From positions 1-14,584 of the forward strand of contig UQOG01000041.1 in the NCBI GenBank assembly GCA_900542615.1: 14,584 bases of DNA, in the 5' to 3' direction. Each line of letters opens with the position of its first letter. Position 1 is the stretch's first letter. Under the pieces are notes generated by a model. That model saw only the letters and a list, made by a program, of their open reading frames with translations, was not told the origin of the DNA and did not search any database. Shown here in pieces: positions 6,391 through 13,008 of the stretch. Source of the DNA: an uncultured Eubacteriales bacterium. GTDB taxonomy: Bacteria > Bacillota > Clostridia > Christensenellales > CAG-138. A program made the translations under genes and the position numbers.

Positions 6391-6744
6391 ATGGAAAAAA
6401 CCAAAAAAATGGCCCTCTGGCAAGCAGCTTGTTTGTTGTTGGCCTACCTGGTGGCCCGCTACGGGCTGTTTTCCCTGCACGGCATGAAGCAGTGGCCGGC
6501 CATCCTGCTGGCCCTGGGCGTTGTATACCTGCTATTGGCCTGGTGGCGCAAGCTGCCGGCCCTTGGCTTTTGCGTCTCCGGGGGGTATCTTCTGGGCTTG
6601 GTATTGGGCCTGGCCCTTGGGACCCGGGGAACGGACCCCGGGGGCGGCGCCACCAGCAACGCCTGGCTAATTTGGCTGATGGTCTATCAGGCCACGGTAT
6701 TGCTGGGATGGTTATGGGATCTGCGAAAAAAGCGCCGGGCATAG
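6391..6744 (+). CDS. Small four-helix membrane protein downstream of coaX
   Basis: This 117-residue protein is almost entirely hydrophobic, with four likely membrane helices at about residues 8-28, 33-50, 53-76 and 90-110. The third is glycine-rich (GGYLLGLVLGLALG). A Gly/Thr/Pro-rich loop (about 77-88) separates helices three and four, and the C terminus is basic (RKKRR), predicting both ends inside the cell. I recognise no family and see no catalytic or binding motif. ATG 6391 has an AGGAGG site six bases upstream; ATG 6385 is in the same frame but would overlap that site. It follows coaX by 49 bases in the same direction, so it may be co-transcribed with the pantothenate genes, but nothing in the sequence ties it to that pathway. 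Confidence 0.72.
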   Translation: MEKTKKMALWQAACLLLAYLVARYGLFSLHGMKQWPAILLALGVVYLLLAWWRKLPALGFCVSGGYLLGLVLGLALGTRGTDPGGGATSNAWLIWLMVYQATVLLGWLWDLRKKRRA

Positions 6745-6763
6745 CGGCCGGCGGAAAGACGGG

Positions 6764-6795
6764 GAGGGCCCGGCGGCAGGTTTGCCGCCGGGCCC
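6764..6795 (+). repeat. 32-bp hairpin repeat, copy 1 (possible terminator)
   Basis: A perfect 13-bp stem (GGGCCCGGCGGCA at 6766-6778, complement at 6783-6795, loop GGTT) lies 21 bases after the membrane-protein stop. The 32 bases 6764-6795 are identical to 7005-7036. No T run follows this copy; instead it is followed by two CAGTCTGTCGA units. It probably forms the 3' end of the transporter-coaX transcript. Confidence 0.7.
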
Positions 6796-6817
6796 CAGTC
6801 TGTCGACAGTCTGTCGA
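6796..6817 (+). repeat. Tandem 11-bp repeat at the left end of the structured element
   Basis: CAGTCTGTCGA occurs twice in direct tandem (6796-6806 and 6807-6817). The second unit forms the outer end of the repeat element, so the first looks like a duplicated or remnant element end. Confidence 0.75.
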
Positions 6818-7001
6818 GAAACCTCTGACGAATAGAAGATCGCGGCCCTTTTAGGCTTTAATCGGATTTGGCGGCATGTACGGCAAATCCGCAAAAAGCC
6901 TTGCGTAGCAAGGGTTTCCCTGCATAGCTCCCTGGCCGCGCCGTAGGCGCAAGGGAGGTATGAAAACCTCGAAAAAGTGGCGCAAGCCACTTTTTCGACA
7001 G
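6807..7001 (+). mobile_element. Structured repeat element with inverted ends, MITE-like, copy 1
   Basis: The outer ends are near-perfect inverted repeats (CAGTCTGTCGAGAAA at 6807-6821 against TTTTTCGACAGCCTG at 6991-7005, 13 of 15 pairing). Inside is a chain of stem-loops. One pairs 6853-6859 with 6895-6901 and 6863-6870 with 6884-6891, with a 13-nt loop. One pairs CCTTGC with GCAAGG (6899-6913). One is CTCCCT...AGGGAG (6928-6957) enclosing GCGCC/GGCGC. The last is a 13-bp hairpin, TCGAAAAAGTGGC (6969-6981) with 6986-6998, loop GCAA. There is no convincing gene inside. The same sequence recurs at 14538-14584 (44 of 47 bases identical), so it is a dispersed repeat. Each copy begins 5 bases after a terminator-like hairpin or its end duplication. 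A non-autonomous transposable element or a mobile structured RNA are both possible. Confidence 0.65.
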
Positions 7002-7004
7002 CCT

Positions 7005-7036
7005 GAGGGCCCGGCGGCAGGTTTGCCGCCGGGCCC
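7005..7036 (+). terminator. 32-bp hairpin repeat, copy 2, with T run
   Basis: This copy is identical to 6764-6795, with the same 13-bp stem (7007-7019 with 7024-7036), but it is followed by TTTGTTTGCCC. That makes it the better rho-independent terminator of the pair. The two copies bracket the structured element, so the original terminator seems to have been split or duplicated around it. Confidence 0.7.
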
Positions 7037-7099
7037 TTTGTTTGCCCTTGCGCCCCTGGGGATAAGGAGCCGCAGGGCAGCGCGCGCCTTCCGCCGCTG

Positions 7100-7163
7100 G
7101 CGGCCCGGGGTTTCCATCGGATCTGACGGCGCGCTCCCCAATCCGCAAAATGCCCTGGGCAGC
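7100..7163 (+). repeat. Diverged copy of the structured-element core
   Basis: Aligned by eye with 6842-6909, this stretch keeps GCGGCCC, ATCGGATCTG (against ATCGGATTTG), a CGGC block, AATCCGCAAAA and GCCCTGGGCAGC (against GCCTTGCGTAGC), in the same order and orientation with small gaps. That is roughly 70% identity. The inverted ends are not found around it, so it looks like a decayed relic. A GCGCGCC/GGCGCGC pairing (7082-7088 with 7128-7134) overlaps it. The rest of the 7037-7239 gap shows no gene. Confidence 0.5.
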
Positions 7164-7239
7164 CTTAAGGGACGCCCGCCGGCAGAAACAACCCAAACGG
7201 GCGAAACCGGCCGCCTACCCCATGGAGGCACGGGCTGGG

Positions 7240-7437
7240 TTAACCCGGCTCCGCATCCCGCTGGGCGGCTTCCTCCTCCAGGGTGGCTACCGCCACCCGA
7301 ACCGCCTCCACCACAAAGGCGGTAAAGGTGCAGTCCTTGCCCTGGATCTGTTGCTCCACCGCCTCGATCAGGTCGTTGGGGAAGCGGATGCTTTTGCTGG
7401 TGGTCTGGGGAACGGTGGGGATTTTGAATTTTGCCAT
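7240..7437 (-). CDS. Small ribbon-helix-helix (Arc/MetJ-type) DNA-binding protein
   Basis: This 65-residue protein is of the size and pattern of ribbon-helix-helix regulators. Residues about 13-19 (TSKSIRF) would form the DNA-contacting beta strand. Residues 20-33 (PNDLIEAVEQQIQG) form helix A. A turn with TFTAFVVEAVRVAVATL follows as helix B, and the acidic tail looks disordered. These proteins bind DNA as dimers on palindromic or repeated sites. The start ATG (7437) follows an AAGAGG site seven bases upstream on the - strand. No toxin gene overlaps or follows, so it is not an obvious toxin-antitoxin pair; downstream lies only repeat DNA. A perfect palindrome in its own leader (7461-7472) suggests autoregulation. 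Target genes are unknown; the divergent peptidase-transporter operon is the nearest candidate. Confidence 0.8.
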   Translation of the reverse strand: MAKFKIPTVPQTTSKSIRFPNDLIEAVEQQIQGKDCTFTAFVVEAVRVAVATLEEEAAQRDAEPG

Positions 7438-7736
7438 GGCTTACCTCTTGCATAAAAATAAATTGGCCAATTCCATTCGCCGCCGGCGGTAAAACAACGG
7501 GCCGCGACAAGAACCCCAAAAAAATCGGCTGGGGAAAAAAGTTTTTGGGCGGTTAAAAATCAAAATAACCCCCTATTTCAGTGTACTTCAAAAGCGAAAT
7601 ACAATATGCATTACAAAATGAAATACAAATGAGTGGCAACATATTCGCGGGATATGTAATAAAATGACCGGTACCTAAAACGCCATATACACTTTTTGCA
7701 AATGCGAGGAGTTTTCGTGGAAAGGATGGATAAATA
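7438..7736. other. Divergent AT-rich regulatory gap between the RHH gene and the peptidase gene
   Basis: These 299 bases hold no gene but are much richer in A and T than their surroundings, as expected for two divergent promoters. Direct repeats of GAAATACAA occur at 7596-7604 and 7620-7628. Several -10-like boxes are present (TACAAT at 7600-7605, TAAAAT at 7660-7665, TATACA at 7686-7691), none with a convincing -35 partner, so I do not assign a promoter. A frame of 11 codons (ATG 7702 to TAA 7735-7737) ends in a TAATG overlap with the peptidase start. Confidence 0.5.
7461..7472. promoter_or_regulatory. Perfect 12-bp palindrome, candidate operator of the RHH gene
   Basis: AATTGGCCAATT lies 24 bases upstream of the RHH start codon, in its leader or promoter. 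A symmetric site at this place fits binding by an RHH dimer and self-repression. This is position-based inference only. Confidence 0.4.
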
Positions 7737-8840
7737 ATGAATCCAGACCGTCTTGTGAGACGATTTATGCGATATGTACAATGCGATAGCGAGTCCGGCC
7801 ACGAGCAGGCCTTCTGCCGCCTCCTGGAGGAGGAGGGCGCCAGGCTGGGCGTAAACTTCTGGCGGGATCCCGTTGGGGAGCGGGCCGGGTCCGACGGCTG
7901 GAACCTGGGCGCCAGCATCCCGGGTACGGGTTCGCCGGTGCTGTTCAGCTGCCATTTGGATACCGTAGCCCCCGGCCGGGGCATTCAGCCCGTGGTAGCG
8001 GATGGGGTGATCCGCTCCGGCGGCGAAACGGTGCTGGGTGCGGACGATAAGAGCGGCGTGGCGGCGGTGATGGAGGCCTTGGAAAGCATCCTGGAATCCG
8101 GCAAGCCCCACCGGCCGGTGGAACTCTTGTTCTCCGTGTGCGAGGAGGTGGGCCTCAAGGGGGCCAAATACGCCGACTACAGCCGGTTTGCCAGCAAGGA
8201 GGCCCTGGTGCTGGACAACGACGCCCCGGGCCTGATCAACCACCGGGCCCCCGCCAACGTGCACCTGCACATCCAGGTCCAGGGCCGGGCGGCCCACGCG
8301 GCGGTCTCCCATGGGGAGGGCATTCACGCCCTGAAGGCGGCGGCTGCCGCCATCGCCCAGATCCCCTGCGGGGCGCCGGACGGCGACACGGTAATGAACG
8401 TGGCCAACTTCCTGGCCCCCGGCCCCACCAACGTGGTGCCGGCCCAGGCCAGCTTCGATATGGAGATCCGCTCCTTTGTGGAGGAAAAGCTCCAGGGCTA
8501 TATCCAGCAGACGCGCCAGGCCCTGGACACCGCCTGCGGCCAATACGGCGCCAGCTATACCCTGGAGGTGGAGCGCCACAGCGACGTGCTGGACGTGCCC
8601 CTGGATTCGCCGGTTTTGCAGCAGATCCAGGCGATCTACCGGCAGATGGGGGTGGAGACCCGGGTGGAGAGCACCTTTGGCGGCTGCGACGCCACCTGGC
8701 TGTGCGCCAACGGGATCCGGGCCCTGAACACCGGCACCGGCATGGCCAACGTACACGGTACAGGGGAGCACATCGCCATAAAGGACCTGGAAACCACCGC
8801 CCGGATGGTGGAGGCCCTGATGGCCATAACCCAAGGCTGA
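7737..8840 (+). CDS. M20-family metallopeptidase, peptidase-T-like
   Basis: This 367-residue cytoplasmic protein is a two-zinc M20 hydrolase, a family that includes tripeptidase T, dipeptidases and amidohydrolases. The metal-binding pattern is complete: His73 with Asp75 (CHLDTV), the bridging Asp103 in GADDKSG, the catalytic pair Glu136-Glu137 (CEEVGLKGAK), Asp160 (LDND) and His340 (VHGTGEH). The inserted dimerisation domain begins at about residue 180 with GRAAHAAVSHGEG. The GADDKSG and EEVGLKGAK forms are closest to the PepT-like group. No signal peptide is seen. The start ATG 7737 has an AAAGG site 11 bases upstream and overlaps a short upstream frame as TAATG. The lipoprotein gene of an ABC importer begins 64 bases later in the same direction, so the peptidase may process what the transporter brings in. 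The exact substrate (peptide or another amide) is not determined. Confidence 0.9.
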   Translation: MNPDRLVRRFMRYVQCDSESGHEQAFCRLLEEEGARLGVNFWRDPVGERAGSDGWNLGASIPGTGSPVLFSCHLDTVAPGRGIQPVVADGVIRSGGETVLGADDKSGVAAVMEALESILESGKPHRPVELLFSVCEEVGLKGAKYADYSRFASKEALVLDNDAPGLINHRAPANVHLHIQVQGRAAHAAVSHGEGIHALKAAAAAIAQIPCGAPDGDTVMNVANFLAPGPTNVVPAQASFDMEIRSFVEEKLQGYIQQTRQALDTACGQYGASYTLEVERHSDVLDVPLDSPVLQQIQAIYRQMGVETRVESTFGGCDATWLCANGIRALNTGTGMANVHGTGEHIAIKDLETTARMVEALMAITQG

Positions 8841-8904
8841 CCCTATGCTTTCCCTGCGCCCTAGGCGCGTGGAAATAAATAAAAAACCAGGAGGGAATCA
8901 AAAC

Positions 8905-10137
8905 ATGAAGAAACTGCTTTGTCTGGCCCTGGCTCTGATGATGGCGCTGACCCTGTTCGGCTGCCGTGCGGAGACCGCCGCCACCGAGGCCCCCGCCGCG
9001 GAAGCCCCCGCGGAAGCCCCCGCTGAAGAAGCGACGGAAGCCCCTGCGGAAGGCGAGGCGGAAGCCACTGTGGAGCCCTACAAGATCGGCATCATCACCG
9101 GTACCGTATCCCAGGGCGAGGAGGAGTTCCAGGCTGCCCAGAAGATGGCTGCCACCTATGACAACATCGTGACCGCCACCTATCCCGACAACTTCGCCAC
9201 CGAGACCGAGACCACCATCGCCAACGTGGTGTCCCTGGCTTCCGATCCTGAGGTAAAGGCCATCGTATTCGTGCAGGCCGTTCCCGGCGCTGCCGCGGCC
9301 ATCGACAAGGTGCGGGAGACCCGGCCCGACATGCTGTTCATCTGCGGCGTTGTGGCGGAAGACCCGGCGGTTATGGCCTCCAAGGCGGACATCTGCTTCC
9401 TGGCGGATGAGCTGACCATGGGCGACTCCATCCCCGCGCTGGCCAACGTGATGGGCGCCAAGACTTTCATCCATTATTCCTTTGCCCGCCATCTGTCCTA
9501 TGCCACCATCTCCGCCCGGCGCGAGAAGATGATCGCCGCCTGCAAGACCCTGGGCATTGAATATGTGGACGTGACCGCTCCCGATCCCACCGGCGACGCC
9601 GGCGTTTCCGGCGCCCAGCAGTTCATCCTGGAGGATGTGCCCCGGCAGGTGGCCCAGTACGGCAAGGATACCGCCTTCTTCTCCACCAACTGCTCCATGC
9701 AGGAGCCTCTGATCGTCTCCGTTCTGGAGCAGGGCGCCATCTATCCCCAGCAGTGCTGCCCCAGCCCCTATCACGGCTATCCTGCGGCCCTGGGCATCGA
9801 TGTGACCGGCCATGAAGGCGACGTTGCCTTCATGCTGAGCGCCATCAAGGAGAAGCTGGATGAGAAGGGTATGGCCGGCCGGTTCTCCACCTGGACCACT
9901 CCCGTTAACATGGCCATGGTGGAAGCGGGCGTGCGCTATGCCATCGAGTTCTGCGAAGGCCGCACCAACGGCGCGTTCGATATGGAAGTGCTGGAGCCCA
10001 TCTTCAAGGAGATCGCCGGCGAAGGCTGCCGCCTGACCCCCTACTCCGATGCCAACGGCACCCTGGACAACTTCCTGATGGTCATGGGCGAATACTATGA
10101 CTTCGTCAACGAGGCTCCCTATCAGCTGACGTACTAA
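8905..10137 (+). CDS. DUF3798 family substrate-binding lipoprotein
   Basis: This 410-residue protein starts at ATG 8905 after a strong AGGAGGG site. The N terminus is a lipoprotein signal peptide (MKK, a hydrophobic stretch, then LTLFGC) with the lipid-attachment Cys at residue 20. Residues about 21-53 are an Ala/Pro/Glu-rich flexible linker. The remainder (from YKIGIITGTVSQGEEEF, residue 55) is the DUF3798 domain, which resembles type I periplasmic-binding proteins: KIGIITG, VKAIVFVQAVPG and LFICGV read as alternating strands and loops of a Rossmann-like lobe. It is probably the ligand receptor of the ABC importer encoded by the next three genes. That pairing follows from operon order and from the BMP/LivH character of the permeases. 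The family has no established ligand that I know of. A hairpin separates it from the ATPase gene, which may let the receptor be made in excess. Confidence 0.88.
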   Translation: MKKLLCLALALMMALTLFGCRAETAATEAPAAEAPAEAPAEEATEAPAEGEAEATVEPYKIGIITGTVSQGEEEFQAAQKMAATYDNIVTATYPDNFATETETTIANVVSLASDPEVKAIVFVQAVPGAAAAIDKVRETRPDMLFICGVVAEDPAVMASKADICFLADELTMGDSIPALANVMGAKTFIHYSFARHLSYATISARREKMIAACKTLGIEYVDVTAPDPTGDAGVSGAQQFILEDVPRQVAQYGKDTAFFSTNCSMQEPLIVSVLEQGAIYPQQCCPSPYHGYPAALGIDVTGHEGDVAFMLSAIKEKLDEKGMAGRFSTWTTPVNMAMVEAGVRYAIEFCEGRTNGAFDMEVLEPIFKEIAGEGCRLTPYSDANGTLDNFLMVMGEYYDFVNEAPYQLTY

Positions 10138-10173
10138 TCCCATCTGCACCAATCTGACGGCATAAAAGCCCTA

Positions 10174-10204
10174 GGCCGCCGGCTTGCTCGGCAAACCGGC
10201 GGCC
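10174..10204 (+). terminator. Intra-operon hairpin, probable attenuator after the lipoprotein gene
   Basis: A 9-bp stem (GGCCGCCGG with CCGGCGGCC) continues, after a C/A mismatch, into a 4-bp TTGC/GCAA stem with a 3-nt loop. ACTTTTCT follows. The T run is short, so partial termination is likely. It lies 36 bases after the lipoprotein stop and about 100 bases before the ATPase start. Confidence 0.65.
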
Positions 10205-10306
10205 ACTTTTCTAAGCACACCAACCAAAGGATAACGTAGCGACGTATACCCCCTCCGGCTTGCGCCCGAGGAGGAGCGAAGCATTTTGTATGTAGGAGGA
10301 AGGAAT

Positions 10307-11890
10307 TTGGAAACTCCATATGTCCTCAGAATGGACAATATTTCCAAAGAATATTATGGCAACCGGGTCCTCAAAAACGTCAATTTGGATGTGAAGGCAG
10401 GGGAGATCCACGCGCTGATGGGAGAAAACGGCGCGGGGAAATCCACCCTGATGAACATCCTGTTTGGTATGCCCGTCATCCACAGCACGGGCGGGTTTCA
10501 AGGCACGGTGGAAATCGACGGACAGCCAGCCGTCATCGATGCGCCCCAAAACGCGATGAACTTTGGCATCGGCATGGTGCATCAGGAATTTATGCTCATC
10601 CCAGGTTTTACCATTACGGAAAACATCAAGGTGGGCCGGGAAATCAGCCATCCGTCCATTATGAGCCGGATCTTTGGCAAAAACCTGGAAACCTTGGATA
10701 TGAAGCGGATGGCGGCAGACGCCCGCAAGGCCCTGGACGAGATCGGCATGGACATCAGCGAATACGTCAAGGTGGCGGGCCTGCCCATCGGTTATATGCA
10801 ATTTGTGGAGATCGCCCGGGAGATCGATAAAACCGGCATTAAGCTGCTGGTGTTCGACGAGCCCACCGCCGTGCTCACGGAGAGCGAGGCGGAGCGGCTG
10901 CTGGCCATCATGCGGCAGATCGCGGACCGGGGGATCGCCATTATCTTCATCACCCACCGGCTGGACGAGGTGATGGCGGTGGCGGATAGCCTGACCGTAT
11001 TGCGGGACGGGGAATTCGTAGCCCGCCGGGAGATCAAGGACACCAGCGTGGTGGAGATCGCCGAGCTGATGATCGGCCGCAAGGTGGAAAAGCTGGTGGA
11101 CGCCAGCGAGGATACCCGCCAGCTGGCGGAGGATGACATCGCCCTATCCCTGCGGGATTTCCACGTGGATATGCAGGGGGAGCGGGTGAAGGGCATCGAC
11201 CTGGATATCCGCAAAGGGGAGATCTTCGGCATCGGCGGCCTGGCCGGCCAGGGGAAAATCGGCATCCCCAACGGGATCATGGGCCTATATCCCGCCCGGG
11301 GCGAGGTGCGCGCCTTTGGGGAGCTGCTGAACCTGAACAAACTGGGGGAAGCCCTTTCCCACGGCATTGCCTTTGTGTCCGAGGACCGGCGGGGCGTGGG
11401 CTTGCTGCTGGGGGAATCCATCGAGCAGAACATCGTGTTTTCCGCTTTGCAGATCAAAGGGGATTTCCTTGGGCCCCTGAAGCTGCTCAACCAGCATAAG
11501 GCCAGGCAGCACGCCCTGGATATGATCAAGCTCCTGGACATCCGCTGCACCGGCCCCCATCAGCCGGCGGGCAGCCTTTCCGGCGGCAACCAGCAAAAGG
11601 TATGCCTGGCCCGGGCCCTGACCATCAACCCCAGGATCCTCATCGTATCCGAACCCACCCGGGGCATCGACATCGGGGCCAAAAAGCTGGTGCTGGAGCA
11701 CCTGGTGAAGATCAACCGGGAGCAGGGGATCACTATCATCATGGTGAGCTCCGAGCTGGTGGAATTGCGGTCCCTGTGCGACCGGATCGCCATCGTTTCC
11801 GACGGCAAGCTGGCCCGGATCATGCGGCCGGATGATTCCGATGCGGAATTCGGCCTGGCCATGGCCGGCTCCAGAAAGGCGGGTGCGTAA
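10307..11890 (+). CDS. Double-ABC transporter ATPase (sugar/BMP-type)
   Basis: This 527-residue protein contains two fused ATP-binding cassettes, as in RbsA/MglA and nucleoside-type BMP transporters, and would power import through the two permeases that follow. Domain 1 has a perfect Walker A (GENGAGKST, residues 39-47) and Walker B (LLVFDEPTA, Asp184-Glu185), with HR in the switch region (ITHRLDE). Its signature is divergent: LPIGYMQ (159-165) instead of LSxGxxQ. Domain 2 has the opposite pattern: a degenerate P-loop (GLAGQGKIGIPN, from residue 311), a canonical LSGGNQQ (424-430), and Ser448 where the Walker B Asp normally lies. In the dimer-like arrangement, the intact domain 1 P-loop would pair with the intact domain 2 signature, so one site is probably catalytic. 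I chose TTG 10307, seven bases after AGGAGG; ATG 10331 has no site. Confidence 0.92.
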   Translation: METPYVLRMDNISKEYYGNRVLKNVNLDVKAGEIHALMGENGAGKSTLMNILFGMPVIHSTGGFQGTVEIDGQPAVIDAPQNAMNFGIGMVHQEFMLIPGFTITENIKVGREISHPSIMSRIFGKNLETLDMKRMAADARKALDEIGMDISEYVKVAGLPIGYMQFVEIAREIDKTGIKLLVFDEPTAVLTESEAERLLAIMRQIADRGIAIIFITHRLDEVMAVADSLTVLRDGEFVARREIKDTSVVEIAELMIGRKVEKLVDASEDTRQLAEDDIALSLRDFHVDMQGERVKGIDLDIRKGEIFGIGGLAGQGKIGIPNGIMGLYPARGEVRAFGELLNLNKLGEALSHGIAFVSEDRRGVGLLLGESIEQNIVFSALQIKGDFLGPLKLLNQHKARQHALDMIKLLDIRCTGPHQPAGSLSGGNQQKVCLARALTINPRILIVSEPTRGIDIGAKKLVLEHLVKINREQGITIIMVSSELVELRSLCDRIAIVSDGKLARIMRPDDSDAEFGLAMAGSRKAGA

Positions 11891-11892
11891 GC

Positions 11893-13008
11893 ATGAAAGA
11901 AAAGCTGAAAAAAATCTATGAAGCTGTGGGCTTGCCCCGCTTGCTCATCATCTGCTTCTTCCTGGCGGTGCTGCTCTCCTCGGGTTCTCTGGAGCTGTCC
12001 ATCCCCAGCCTGCTGGGGGATACGGTGCGCCGGTGGGTCATGTACGGCCTCCTGGTGCTGGCCATGGTGCCGGCGGTGCAGTGCGGCATCGGCCTGAACT
12101 TCGGCGTGAGCCTGGGCATTGTAGGCGGCCTATTGGGCGCAACCATCGCCATTGAGCTGGAATTTGCCAACCCCTGGATCAGCCTGCTGGTGGCCATGAC
12201 GGTGGGCACGGCCATTGCTACCGTGTTTGGCGTGGGCTACGGCCTGCTGCTGAACCGGGTAAAGGGCTCCGAAATGACGGTGTCAACCTACGTGGGCTTT
12301 TCCACCATCGCCTTTATGAACATCGTGTGGCTGTCCCTGCCTTACAAAAACGGCGAGATGATCTGGCCCCTGGGCGGCGCCGGCCTACGGAATACCATCA
12401 ACCTGAATTCCAGCTTCGGCGAGGTGCTCAGCAATACGCCCCTTTCCATCAACATCAGCCAACAGGGCATCACCTTTGGGGAGAAGGCGGCGGAGCTGAA
12501 CGCGGCAGCCACCGGGTTCTATATCCCCACGGTGGCGATGCTGCTGTTCCTGGCCTTTTGCGTGCTGATGTGGCTGTTTATGCGCAGCAAGGTGGGCCTG
12601 GCCATGAGCGCGGCAGGCGCCAACCCCAAGTTCGCCCAGGCCACCGGCATCAACGTGAACAACATGCGCATCCTGGGCACCACCATTTCCACCGCCCTGG
12701 GCGGCGCGGGCATTGTGCTGTACGCCCAAAGCTACGGCTTCTTGCAGCTGTATAACGCCCCCTTGATGATGAGCTTCCACTGCGTGGCGGCCATCCTTAT
12801 CGGCGGCGCGTCCATCGCCCGGGCCCGCATCTCCCACGTTCTGTTGGGCACGTTCCTGTTTCAGGGCCTGCTGGCCGTGGCGCTGCCGGTGGTGAACAAG
12901 GTCCTGCCGGAGGGCAACCTTTCGGATATCATCCGGATCATCATCTCCTACGGCATCATCCTTTACGCCCTGTCCAAAACCAAGCAAGGAGGGAAAGGCG
13001 ATGCGTGA
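11893..13008 (+). CDS. ABC transporter permease 1 (LivH/BMP type, BPD_transp_2)
   Basis: This 371-residue polytopic membrane protein has about eight to ten hydrophobic helices. The family landmarks are GLNFGVSLGIVGG (near residues 66-78) and a cytoplasmic coupling-loop equivalent, AAGANPKFAQATGINVNNMR, with GINV at 252-255, which would dock on the ATPase. An extracytoplasmic segment at about residues 155-205 is longer and more polar. It begins two bases after the ATPase stop with only a weak ribosome binding site, so translation is probably coupled. It overlaps the second permease gene by 8 bases. The pair probably forms a heterodimeric channel. Similar permeases serve nucleosides, sugars and branched amino acids, so the family alone does not give the substrate. 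Confidence 0.9.
   Translation: MKEKLKKIYEAVGLPRLLIICFFLAVLLSSGSLELSIPSLLGDTVRRWVMYGLLVLAMVPAVQCGIGLNFGVSLGIVGGLLGATIAIELEFANPWISLLVAMTVGTAIATVFGVGYGLLLNRVKGSEMTVSTYVGFSTIAFMNIVWLSLPYKNGEMIWPLGGAGLRNTINLNSSFGEVLSNTPLSINISQQGITFGEKAAELNAAATGFYIPTVAMLLFLAFCVLMWLFMRSKVGLAMSAAGANPKFAQATGINVNNMRILGTTISTALGGAGIVLYAQSYGFLQLYNAPLMMSFHCVAAILIGGASIARARISHVLLGTFLFQGLLAVALPVVNKVLPEGNLSDIIRIIISYGIILYALSKTKQGGKGDA

Noticed and set aside
7240..7437. Toxin-antitoxin module based on the RHH protein
   Set aside because: No toxin-like frame overlaps or lies next to it on the same strand.
6712..7519. Long - strand frames of 92-222 residues across the repeat region
   Set aside because: They run through the hairpins and element stems, have Arg/Pro-rich composition and no ribosome binding sites. 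They are products of the repeat and GC bias.
8856..8868. Terminator between the peptidase and lipoprotein genes
   Set aside because: The stem is only 5 bp (GCGCC/GGCGC) with no T run, too weak to separate the genes.
8236..10152. 638-residue - strand open frame opposite the lipoprotein and peptidase genes
   Set aside because: It is the antisense shadow of two well-supported + strand genes. The composition is Gly/His/Arg-biased with no domain.
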